Shown piece by piece: positions 31,004 through 37,541 of a stretch of DNA of 38,235 bases. Positions within the stretch are counted from its first letter, which is position 1. Each line of letters starts with the position of its first letter. The notes under the pieces were generated by a model that saw only the letters and a list, made by a program, of their open reading frames with translations, was not told where the DNA came from and did not search any database. Source of the DNA: Streptomyces longisporoflavus. Its GTDB lineage: Bacteria > Actinomycetota > Actinomycetes > Streptomycetales > Streptomycetaceae. The DNA is taken from contig NZ_BMTR01000043.1 of assembly GCF_014649775.1 (NCBI RefSeq), forward strand, positions 1 to 38,235, given 5' to 3'. A program made the translations under genes and the position numbers.

Positions 31004-32365
31004 GTGCCAGCAAGCAACAGCGGGACGACACGGATCACCGTGCTCGCCGACTCCGACACCCGATGGAAGTGGGGCGCGCTCACCGCGAGCCGCCTCGCCG
31101 GCCGGGGAGCGGTTTCAGGTGCGGCAGCGGTTTCGGGCGAGGCAGCGGTTTCGGGTGAGGCAGCGGACATGCGCCTCGACGGACGCCTCCTGAGGGGCCG
31201 GGCCACGCCCACCGTCCGCCAGCTCGACGAGGTCGGGGTGCGCGCGGACTCCCTGCGCGAGGTCACCGCGATCGAGTTCCTGCGCGAGGTCGAGCGCGAC
31301 GCGCCCGACGTGATCGTGCTCGCCCTCGTGGGCGGCGCGGTCCAGGCGGTCCTGCACGGGCTCGCCCGGCTCGCGGTCTCCCTGAAGCGGCGCCCCGTCG
31401 TCGTCACCGGCTACGTCGGCGTCGTCTACGAGAAGCTCGCCGACGGCCTGCTCCTGCGGCACGGCGCGGACGTCGTCCTCGCCAACTCCCGCCAGGACGC
31501 GGAGCGTTTTCGCGCCGTGTACGAGGGAGTGGGCGCCGACGCCTCGGGCGTGGTGGAGAGCGCGCTGCCGTTCCTCGGCGGCGCGGCATACGAGAAGCAC
31601 GACCCGTACACGGTCGTCTTCGCGGCGCAGCCCTCCGTGCCGGACAGCCGCGCACACCGCACCTACCTGCTGCGCCGCATGGTGCAGCACGCCCGGCTCC
31701 ACCCGGACCGCGAGGTCCTGATCAAGCTGCGCAGCAAGCCCGGCGAGCACACCACGCACATCGAGGAACTGCCCTACCAGAAGCTCGCCAAGGGCGAGGC
31801 CCTGCCGCCCAACTGCCGTCTCGTGTACGGGAACATGGGCGAGGTCCTCGACCGCACCGACCTGCTCGTCACGGTCAGCTCCACCGCCGCGCTCGAATCC
31901 CTGCACCGCCGCATCCCCACCGCGGTCCTCACCGACCTCGGGGTGCGCGAGGCGCTCGGCAACCATCACTTCATCGGCTCCGGATGCCTGGCGTCCTGGG
32001 ACGAGATCGACGCCGGGTACAGCCCCGAGCCGTCCCCGGAGTGGGTCGCGCGGCAGGGCGTCGCGCCCGACGGGACGTACGAGACGGCGTTCGACGCGGC
32101 ACGTGAACGCGTGGCGTCGCTGCTCGCCCGGCCCTCGCTGCCCCCGATCACCCCGTACTACAGCCTCACCACCGCCCCCGGATACCTCCCCGGCATCCTG
32201 GCCCGCCACCACCTCGGCCCGGACGGCGCCCCGCTTCCCGGCGCGCCCGCGGAGGACCGCGAGCCGGGTCCGGTGCGCCAGGCCGTCCGCAGCGCGGCGC
32301 GCGGCGCCTACCGGCACGGGGTGCAGCGCGTGGCCCCCGTCATCCGGCGGATGGGGGAGCTGTGA
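31004..32365 (+). CDS. DUF6716 putative glycosyltransferase
   Basis: From the GTG at 31004 the product has 453 residues. It reads as a GT-B enzyme: ITVLADSDTRWKWGAL opens the first Rossmann domain, and PDVIVLALVGGAVQAVL and RRPVVVTGYVGVVYEKLADG follow. The second domain has VVFAAQPSVPDSRAHR, EVLIKLRSKPGEHTTH and VTVSSTAALESLHRRIPTAVLTD (an S/T-type donor motif at about 288-291). Residues 36-53 are three copies of an 18-bp in-frame repeat. Homologues in Streptomyces accompany sialic-acid-type genes. It starts the right arm, probably from a leaderless transcript, and may attach the first nonulosonic acid or a linking sugar. Confidence 0.83.
   Translation: MPASNSGTTRITVLADSDTRWKWGALTASRLAGRGAVSGAAAVSGEAAVSGEAADMRLDGRLLRGRATPTVRQLDEVGVRADSLREVTAIEFLREVERDAPDVIVLALVGGAVQAVLHGLARLAVSLKRRPVVVTGYVGVVYEKLADGLLLRHGADVVLANSRQDAERFRAVYEGVGADASGVVESALPFLGGAAYEKHDPYTVVFAAQPSVPDSRAHRTYLLRRMVQHARLHPDREVLIKLRSKPGEHTTHIEELPYQKLAKGEALPPNCRLVYGNMGEVLDRTDLLVTVSSTAALESLHRRIPTAVLTDLGVREALGNHHFIGSGCLASWDEIDAGYSPEPSPEWVARQGVAPDGTYETAFDAARERVASLLARPSLPPITPYYSLTTAPGYLPGILARHHLGPDGAPLPGAPAEDREPGPVRQAVRSAARGAYRHGVQRVAPVIRRMGEL
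31109..31162 (+). repeat. In-frame 18-bp tandem repeat, three copies
   Basis: Units at 31109-31126, 31127-31144 and 31145-31162 each begin GCGGTTTC and encode an AVSG(A/E)A-type hexapeptide. They lie in a loop after the first beta-alpha unit of the DUF6716 protein. Copies 2 and 3 differ at one base. Copy number could vary without breaking the frame. Confidence 0.85.
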
Positions 32366-32408
32366 ACCGCGGGCGAGCCGAGAACCGCGGGCGCGTGAAC
32401 CGCGGGCG
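32364..32408 (+). repeat. Triple GAACCGCGGGCG repeat before the cytidylyltransferase gene
   Basis: The 12-mer GAACCGCGGGCG occurs at 32364-32375, 32382-32393 and 32397-32408; each contains the palindrome CCGCGG. It fills the 77-bp gap after the DUF6716 stop. Its spacing (18 and 15 bp) keeps frame, so a GTG at 32362 overlapping that stop could add a 27-residue extension (NRGRA-type repeats) to the next protein. Confidence 0.75.
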
Positions 32409-32442
32409 AGCCGTGATCCCCCACCCCTCTCAAGGAGCCCCC

Positions 32443-33729
32443 ATGTCTCTTCCCGCCCCGGGGAGCGAGCCCGTACGCCGCGTCCTCGCCGTCATTCCGG
32501 CCCGCGGCGGCTCCAAGGGCGTGCCCGCCAAGAACCTCGCCCCGGTCGGCGGTGTGCCCCTGGTGGCGCGCGCCATCCGCGAGTGCCTGGCCGCGCGGCT
32601 CGTCACGGACGTCGTCGTCTCCACGGACGACCACGTGATCGCCGAGACGGCGCGCTCGGCCGGCGCCGAGGTGGTCCTGCGGCCCGCGGCGATCGCGGGG
32701 GACACCGCGACCAGCGAGGCGGCGGTCCTGCACGCGATGGACGAGCACGAGGCGCTGCACGGCGCCTCCGTGGACGTCGTCCTGCTCGTACAGTGCACGA
32801 GCCCCTTCATCGTCCGCGAGGACATAGACGGCGTGGTCGGCTCGATCGTGGACGGCGGCGCGGACACGGCGCTGACCGTGGCGCCCTTCCACGGCTTCGT
32901 CTGGCGCGACGCCGACGACGAGCCCGCCGCCCTCGACGCGCGGCGCACCGGCCAGCTTGGCGGCTCCACGAAGGTCGCCAACGCCACGGCCACCGACGGC
33001 GGTTACGGCGTCAACCACGACAAGTCCTTCCGCCCGCGCCGCCAGGACCGCCCCCAGGACCTCCTGGAGACCGGCGCCGTCTACGCCATGGACGTGGCCG
33101 GCTTCCGCGAGCACAAGCACCGCTTCTTCGGGCGCACCGAGCTGGTCCGTACGGACCCGGCACGCGTCCTGGAGATCGACGACCCGCACGACCTCGCCCG
33201 CGCCCGGGCACTCGCGCCGCTCTTCGACTCCGACCGGGCCGACGCCCTTCCGACCCGCGACGACATCGACGCGGTCGTACTCGACTTCGACGGCACCCAG
33301 ACCGACGACAGGGTGCTGATCGACTCCGAAGGACGGGAGTTCGTCTCCGTGCACCGCGGGGACGGCCTCGGCATCGCCGCCCTGCGCGACGCGGGCATCC
33401 CGCTGCTGATCCTGTCCACGGAGAAGAACCCGGTCGTCGCCGCGCGGGCCAGGAAGCTGAAGCTTCCCGTCCTGCACGGCATCGACCGCAAGGACCTCGC
33501 ACTCAAGCAGTGGTGCGAGGAGCAGGGCATCGCTCCCGAGCGCGTGCTCTACGTCGGAAACGACGTCAACGACCTCCCGTGCTTCGGCCTCGTCGGCTGG
33601 CCCGTGGCGGTCGCGAGCGCCCACGACGTCGTACGCGGCGCCGCACGCGCGGTCACCGCTCTCCCCGGTGGTGACGGCGCGATCCGAGAGATCGCCGCAT
33701 GGATCCTCGGCCCCTCCCTCAACAAGTAA
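32443..33729 (+). CDS. CMP-nonulosonate synthetase fused to KdsC-like HAD phosphatase
   Basis: The 428-residue product starts at the ATG at 32443, 8 bp after AAGGAG. Residues 12-255 are an acylneuraminate cytidylyltransferase: CTP loop VIPARGGSKGVPAKN (17-31), VVVSTDD (57-63), VQCTSPF (116-122) and RRQDRPQDLLETGAVYAM (199-216). Residues 272-425 are a capless HAD domain of the KdsC type with nucleophile D281 and acid/base D283 (LDFDGTQTDD), S325 (LILSTEKN), a lysine at 350 or 355 and the GNDVND box (372-377). All phosphatase residues are present, unlike in vertebrate CMP-sialate synthetases, where the HAD domain has degenerated. The fusion could dephosphorylate a 9-phosphate (for example Kdn-9-P) and then activate the sugar with CTP. 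Confidence 0.93.
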   Translation: MSLPAPGSEPVRRVLAVIPARGGSKGVPAKNLAPVGGVPLVARAIRECLAARLVTDVVVSTDDHVIAETARSAGAEVVLRPAAIAGDTATSEAAVLHAMDEHEALHGASVDVVLLVQCTSPFIVREDIDGVVGSIVDGGADTALTVAPFHGFVWRDADDEPAALDARRTGQLGGSTKVANATATDGGYGVNHDKSFRPRRQDRPQDLLETGAVYAMDVAGFREHKHRFFGRTELVRTDPARVLEIDDPHDLARARALAPLFDSDRADALPTRDDIDAVVLDFDGTQTDDRVLIDSEGREFVSVHRGDGLGIAALRDAGIPLLILSTEKNPVVAARARKLKLPVLHGIDRKDLALKQWCEEQGIAPERVLYVGNDVNDLPCFGLVGWPVAVASAHDVVRGAARAVTALPGGDGAIREIAAWILGPSLNK

Positions 33730-33740
33730 GGAACGTTCCT
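33729..33740. promoter_or_regulatory. 12-bp palindrome overlapping the synthase ribosome binding site
   Basis: AGGAACGTTCCT is a perfect palindrome starting at the last base of the cytidylyltransferase stop codon and including the AAGGA site of the NeuB-type gene. A dimer bound here, or pairing in the mRNA, could affect translation of the synthase. This may be chance. Confidence 0.35.
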
Positions 33741-33743
33741 GTC

Positions 33744-34694
33744 ATGAGCTCTACGATCTCCAACTCCCGCCTGCGCACCTTCGGTTCGAAGACCGCCGGT
33801 CCCGGTCAGCCCGTCTACATCACGGGTGAGATCGGCATCAACCACAACGGCGACCTCGAGAACGCCCTCGCGCTGATCGACGTGGCCGCCGACGCCGGCT
33901 GCGACGCGGTCAAGTTCCAGAAGCGCACCCCGGAGATCTGCACCCCGCGCGACCAGTGGGACATCGAGCGCGACACTCCCTGGGGCCGGATGACGTACAT
34001 CGACTACCGCCACCGCGTGGAGTTCGGCGAGTCCGAGTACCAGGCCATCACCGAGCACTGCAAGAAGCGCGGCATCGACTGGTTCGCGTCCCCGTGGGAC
34101 ACCGAGGCCGTCGCCTTCCTGGAGAAGTTCGACCTCCCGGCCCACAAGGTCGCCTCGGCCTCCCTGACGGACGACGAGCTGCTCCGCGCCCTGCGCGCCA
34201 CGGGCCGCACGATCATCCTCTCCACGGGCATGTCGACCCCGAAGCAGATCCGCCACGCGGTCGAGGTCCTCGGCTCGGACAACATCCTGATGTGCCACGC
34301 CACGTCGACGTACCCGGCGCAGGCGGAGGAGCTCAACCTCCGCGTCATCAACACCCTCCAGGCCGAGTACCCCAACGTCCCGATCGGCTACTCCGGCCAC
34401 GAGACGGGCCTGCAGACGACGCTCGCCGCGGTCGCCCTCGGCGCCACGTTCGTCGAGCGCCACATCACCCTCGACCGCGCCATGTGGGGCTCGGACCAGG
34501 CCGCGTCGGTGGAGCCGCAGGGCCTCACCCGCCTCGTCCGCGACATCCGCACCATCGAGGCCTCCCTCGGTGACGGCGTCAAGAAGGTCTACGAGTCGGA
34601 GCTCGGCCCGATGAAGAAGCTCCGCCGCGTCGCGGGCGTCGTCGCCGAGGCCGACGCGGCCGAGGCGGCGGACCGCGAGCCGGTCGCGGTCTGA
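33744..34694 (+). CDS. NeuB-type nonulosonic acid synthase without SAF domain (candidate Kdn or Kdn-9-P synthase)
   Basis: The 316-residue product condenses phosphoenolpyruvate with a hexose or hexose-6-phosphate. The TIM barrel is complete: ITGEIGINHNGD (26-37), DAVKFQKRTPE (54-64), WFASPWD, ILSTGMSTPKQIRHAV, CHATSTYPA, IGYSGHETG and VERHITLDRAMWGSDQAAS. It stops about 40 residues after this barrel, at GPMKKLRRVAGVVAEADAAEAA, where sialate synthases continue into a SAF (antifreeze-like) domain of 60-70 residues. In meningococcal NeuB an arginine of that domain contacts the N-acetyl group of ManNAc, so its absence fits a substrate without the acetamido group. Start ATG 14 bp after the cytidylyltransferase stop. 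Confidence 0.93.
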   Translation: MSSTISNSRLRTFGSKTAGPGQPVYITGEIGINHNGDLENALALIDVAADAGCDAVKFQKRTPEICTPRDQWDIERDTPWGRMTYIDYRHRVEFGESEYQAITEHCKKRGIDWFASPWDTEAVAFLEKFDLPAHKVASASLTDDELLRALRATGRTIILSTGMSTPKQIRHAVEVLGSDNILMCHATSTYPAQAEELNLRVINTLQAEYPNVPIGYSGHETGLQTTLAAVALGATFVERHITLDRAMWGSDQAASVEPQGLTRLVRDIRTIEASLGDGVKKVYESELGPMKKLRRVAGVVAEADAAEAADREPVAV

Positions 34695-34714
34695 GCGGAC
34701 GCCCCGCTCCTACC

Positions 34715-34734
34715 GGGGCCCCTCACCGGGCCCC
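34715..34734 (+). terminator. Short hairpin between synthase and final transferase genes
   Basis: GGGGCCC at 34715-34721 pairs with GGGCCCC at 34728-34734 around a 6-nt loop. No T tract follows. It may attenuate transcription into the last gene of the right arm or merely protect the upstream message. Confidence 0.4.
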
Positions 34735-34767
34735 CTCTCGACAAGGACAGGACACGGTCATACGACG

Positions 34768-35910
34768 ATGAGCCCCCGACCCGGGCCGACGGCCCCCACC
34801 GCTGCGGCGCCCACCACCCTGGCGTTCGTAGAGAGCCCTGTGCAGCTCCTCAACGTCCTTGAGTGGGCGCATTCGGCGGGGGCCACGGGCCCGGCCCGCC
34901 CGGCCACGGGCATGGCCCGCCCGGCCGGGGGGCTCACCGTCGTCGTCCTCTCCCCGACCGACCCCATGACCCGCGGCCAGTTGCGCCGCATGGCACAGCT
35001 GGCCCGCGACGAGGGCCTGAACGTCCGCTGGGAGGAGGCGCGCGGCGGCGCGGCTGCTCCTTTCCAGACGATCGGCGGCCTGACGGGCGCGTTGCGGTCG
35101 GCCGACAGGATCGTGATCGGCGACCCGTTCTCGCGCTACGTACAGCTGCTCCTGACCATCACGCGGGCCCGCTCGCTGGTGGTCGTGGACGACGGAACGG
35201 CCACGATGGAGTTCGTGGCGCAGCTGGCCGCGGGGGAGCGGCTGGTGCGCTGGCACCGGCGCGGTGGCCGTCCCGGCGTCCGTGACCTGGCCTTCGCCCC
35301 GATCTCGGCCTCGGCGCGGCGCCGTCTGACGCCGGGCGGCAAGCGCACGGTGGAGGTCTTCTCCTCGATGCCGATCGACTCGGCGCCGGAGGGGGTGCGG
35401 GTGACGACCAACTCCTTCGCCTGGACGCGGGAACGCTTCGGTCCGCCGAGGGTGTCGAAGGGCGCGGATCTGGTGGGCACCTCGCTGGTGGAGACGGGGG
35501 TCGTGGACCCGGACCGCTATGTGGAGGCGGTCCGCGCGCTGTCCCGCGCCCACGGTGCGACGCGCTATTTCGCGCACCGCCGCGAAAGCTCCGAGAAACT
35601 ACACCGCCTGGCGGTGGAAACGGGCCTCCAGGTGGTCCGCCCGGACCTCCCCCTGGAACTGATCGCCCGCCGCGGCCCGATCGGCAGCACGATCCTGAGC
35701 TTCCCCTCAACGGTGGTCCACACCCTGCCCCTGGCCCTGGCGGGCACGGAGGTCCGCGTCGCGGTCTGCGACATCGACCCGGCGTGGCTGACGGAGAACG
35801 CGTCACCGCGGGCGGAGGGCTTCTTGTCGGGAGTCACGGGGACGGCGAGAGATGTACACCGCCTGGCGACGGTGGCTTCCACATCAAAGGGCCTCGCCAC
35901 TACGGCGTGA
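34768..35910 (+). CDS. GT52/polysialyltransferase-like nonulosonate transferase
   Basis: The 380-residue product opens with TLAFVESPVQLLNVLEWAH, the ESPVQLLN-type start of bacterial sialyltransferases. It has the three-motif set in order: acidic box VVVDDGTATMEF (D141, D142, G143), YFAHRRES (H270, R271, R272, E273, the counterpart of the HP region) and SFPSTVVHTL (S314-T315). The GTSLVETGVVDPDRYVEAV segment also resembles GT52. It has little overall similarity to the polysialyltransferase-like protein at 28455, so the cluster encodes two distinct CMP-sugar-using transferases, one perhaps initiating and one extending. The 3' end overlaps the convergent DUF397 gene by 11 bp. The start ATG follows AAGGACAGGA. 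Confidence 0.82.
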   Translation: MSPRPGPTAPTAAAPTTLAFVESPVQLLNVLEWAHSAGATGPARPATGMARPAGGLTVVVLSPTDPMTRGQLRRMAQLARDEGLNVRWEEARGGAAAPFQTIGGLTGALRSADRIVIGDPFSRYVQLLLTITRARSLVVVDDGTATMEFVAQLAAGERLVRWHRRGGRPGVRDLAFAPISASARRRLTPGGKRTVEVFSSMPIDSAPEGVRVTTNSFAWTRERFGPPRVSKGADLVGTSLVETGVVDPDRYVEAVRALSRAHGATRYFAHRRESSEKLHRLAVETGLQVVRPDLPLELIARRGPIGSTILSFPSTVVHTLPLALAGTEVRVAVCDIDPAWLTENASPRAEGFLSGVTGTARDVHRLATVASTSKGLATTA

Positions 35911-36106
35911 CACCGGGGGCGCCTGCTTTGATCGCCGCGATGAGGGCGGCGAGTTGGGGGCGGGCGGTGGTGAGGATCTCCTCGGGGGTGTCGCTTTCGC
36001 GGAGGTGGATGGTGGTGGGGGTGTTGCCGGGGGCTATGTATACGCAGGAGGAGGCCTCGGAGCTGTACGAGGACTTCTGCCAGGCGGCGGCCGGTTCGAC
36101 GGGCAT
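35900..36106 (-). CDS. DUF397 small protein (module 2, distal copy)
   Basis: The 68-residue product has the DUF397 core WQKSSYSSEASSCVYIA, GNTPTTIHLRESDTP and a C-terminal EEILTTARPQLAALIAAIKAG helix. It shares a 126-bp DNA segment with the next gene, with one base different, so the two arose by very recent tandem duplication or gene conversion. The last 11 bp overlap the end of the convergent transferase gene. The ATG at 36106 follows GAAGGG. The N-terminal 10 residues (MPVEPAAA) are not shared with the neighbour, so partner specificity may differ. Confidence 0.9.
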   Translation of the reverse strand: MPVEPAAAWQKSSYSSEASSCVYIAPGNTPTTIHLRESDTPEEILTTARPQLAALIAAIKAGAPGVTP

Positions 36107-36305
36107 GTGCGAATGACCCTTCAGGCTTGGCGGGCGGTGCGTTGCCTCATCGGGTTACGGCTACGGCGTGACGCCGGTCTTGATCGCCGCGATGAGGGCG
36201 GCGAGTTGGGGGCGGGCGGTGGTGAGGATCTCCTCGGGGGTGTCGCTTTCGCGGAGGTGGATGGTGGCGGGGGTGTTGCCGGGGGCTATGTATACGCAGG
36301 AGGAG
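35928..36305. repeat. Recent 126-bp tandem duplication within the DUF397 pair
   Basis: Positions 35928-36053 and 36180-36305 are identical except for one base (T versus C within the GGTGG(T/C)GGGGG stretch). The units are 252 bp apart. The flanking sequence, including the gene starts, is not conserved, which favours gene conversion or a duplication followed by replacement of the 5' ends. Confidence 0.92.
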
Positions 36306-36367
36306 CCTTCCTCGCTGTAGGTGGATTTCTGCCAGTTCAGCTTCGGGCTCGGGATCGGGTTGGTCAT
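36161..36367 (-). CDS. DUF397 small protein (module 2, proximal copy)
   Basis: From the ATG at 36367 the product has 68 residues (MTNPIPSPKLNWQKSTYSEEGSSCVYIA, then the same HLRESDTP core). A longer open frame continues upstream to 36973 but lies antisense in phase to the XRE gene on the same strand and is not plausible. It starts 11 bp after the XRE stop, the same gap as in module 1. It is nearly identical to the distal copy over residues 27-66. By family knowledge it works with the adjacent XRE regulator. Confidence 0.93.
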   Translation of the reverse strand: MTNPIPSPKLNWQKSTYSEEGSSCVYIAPGNTPATIHLRESDTPEEILTTARPQLAALIAAIKTGVTP

Positions 36368-36378
36368 GGGTGTGCCTC

Positions 36379-37230
36379 TCACAGGTTCTGTGCGATGTGA
36401 AGGATGAGCTCGCGGGACGCGGCAGGATCCAGGGAAACCCTCTCCATGCGGTCCAGTACGAGCCGGTATTTCTCCAACTGCCCTACCGCATTGATCAGTT
36501 CGCTGCCGTGTGCGGTGTCCAGCTGCACGGTGTCGAGCGTTTCGACGGGGCCGTAGGCGTAGTCCACTCCATGCCCCGTCGTGGGGAACGACGTGCCCCC
36601 GAAGGGAATGACCCGGAGCGTCAGGCCGGGCAAGTGACTTACTTCGGCGAGATGTTCGAGCTGAGCTTGCGCGACATCCCGGCCTCCGAACTGCATGCGC
36701 AGCGCCGCTTCGTGGACGATGGCGGTGTACGAAAGCGGCGTATCCCGGTGGAGTACTGCCTGCCGCTTGATGCGGTGGGAGATGCGGTACTCGATCTCGT
36801 GCGGTCGCAGGGTAGGGACCACTTCCCGGAAGAGTGCGCGGGCATGCTCGGGAGTCTGGAGCAGCCCGGGGATATTGATCACCTGGGCTACTCGCAGGGC
36901 TCGTGCGTGGTGCTCCATCTCCGCGAGGTCCAGGAGCCGGACGGGAAGCGTGTCCCGATACTCCTCCCACCATCCGCGTGAGCGGTCCGCCGCCATTTCG
37001 GCGAGGGCGTCGACCAGGGGCTGATCGGCACAGTCATAGATCTGGGCCAGTGTGGTTACGCGATCTGCACTCACCCCGAAGCGGTTCGCCTCGATGTTGC
37101 TGACCTGAGCCTGGGTCGTACCCAGAGAGCGGGCGGCCTCGGCAGCAGTCATGCCCGCGCGTTCGCGCAGCCGGCGCAGCTCGGTGCCGATGCGGACGCG
37201 GCGGGCTGATGGTGGGGTCCTGGGTGCCAT
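36379..37230 (-). CDS. WhiJ-type XRE family regulator with DUF5753-like C-terminus (module 2)
   Basis: I use the ATG at 37230, 5 bp after GAGGAC, giving 283 residues; the frame extends 17 codons upstream. The helix-turn-helix is at about residues 12-68 (IGTELRRLRERAGMTAAEAAR, TTQAQVSNIEANRFGVSADRV). The C-terminal domain has the same markers as the module 1 protein: RGWWEEYRDTLPVRLLDLAEME, INIPGLLQTPEHAR, LRMQFGG, LTLRVIPFGG and LDTVQLDTAHGSELI. The two are paralogues, and recognition-helix residues differ (TTQAQVSNIEAN versus NPARISNIEAG), so different operators are likely. A perfect 34-bp palindrome in its upstream region is the best candidate site. Confidence 0.95.
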   Translation of the reverse strand: MAPRTPPSARRVRIGTELRRLRERAGMTAAEAARSLGTTQAQVSNIEANRFGVSADRVTTLAQIYDCADQPLVDALAEMAADRSRGWWEEYRDTLPVRLLDLAEMEHHARALRVAQVINIPGLLQTPEHARALFREVVPTLRPHEIEYRISHRIKRQAVLHRDTPLSYTAIVHEAALRMQFGGRDVAQAQLEHLAEVSHLPGLTLRVIPFGGTSFPTTGHGVDYAYGPVETLDTVQLDTAHGSELINAVGQLEKYRLVLDRMERVSLDPAASRELILHIAQNL

Positions 37231-37294
37231 GTCCTCGCCGTCCTCGTTCCGTCTCGTACGCCTGATGCGGTTGTCACCCACACGGAGGTAATGA

Positions 37295-37328
37295 CTGAAG
37301 GTTTTGCAGAACTCTGCAAAACCTTCAG
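37295..37328. promoter_or_regulatory. 34-bp perfect palindrome, candidate operator of module 2
   Basis: CTGAAGGTTTTGCAGA (37295-37310), AC, TCTGCAAAACCTTCAG (37313-37328): 16-bp arms, 2-nt centre, no mismatch. It lies 65 bp upstream of the XRE start and 213 bp upstream of the ATPase start, and its A/T-rich blocks (GGTTTTGCA) stand out in GC-rich surroundings. The position suits a dimeric or tetrameric regulator controlling both divergent genes. As RNA it would be an extremely stable hairpin. Confidence 0.8.
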
Positions 37329-37473
37329 CATTCGAAGTCTACGGTGAGACCAAGCCGCCCAACTGGCCTTACCGGGAAGCCGGAAGAGCATCGCGTGGTC
37401 ATGCGCGACATGCCACCGCCCGGCACTGCTTCGGAGGGCGATCCGAGTCGGTCCCACCCGCATCGCGTATCAC

Positions 37474-37515
37474 GCAACCCGCAACCCGCAACCCGCAACC
37501 CGCAACCCGCAACCC
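37474..37515 (+). repeat. Six perfect 7-bp repeats in the 5' leader of the ATPase gene
   Basis: GCAACCC is repeated six times (37474-37515), followed by the degenerate copies TCAACCT and GCAACGC (37516-37529). The array ends 12 bp before the ATG at 37542 and adjoins the CGGAGG ribosome binding site. Copy-number change by slippage would alter the leader length and perhaps promoter spacing. Confidence 0.92.
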
Positions 37516-37541
37516 TCAACCTGCAACGCACGGAGGCACGC

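Noticed and set aside
32362..32442. Upstream GTG start for the CMP-sugar synthetase
   Set aside because: The added 27 residues are a low-complexity NRGRA repeat and the ATG at 32443 has a proper AAGGAG site. Kept as a possibility only in the repeat entry.
36161..36973. 270-codon protein upstream-extending from the second DUF397 gene
   Set aside because: The N-terminal 200 codons lie out of frame within the XRE gene; only the last 68 codons, from the ATG at 36367, match DUF397.
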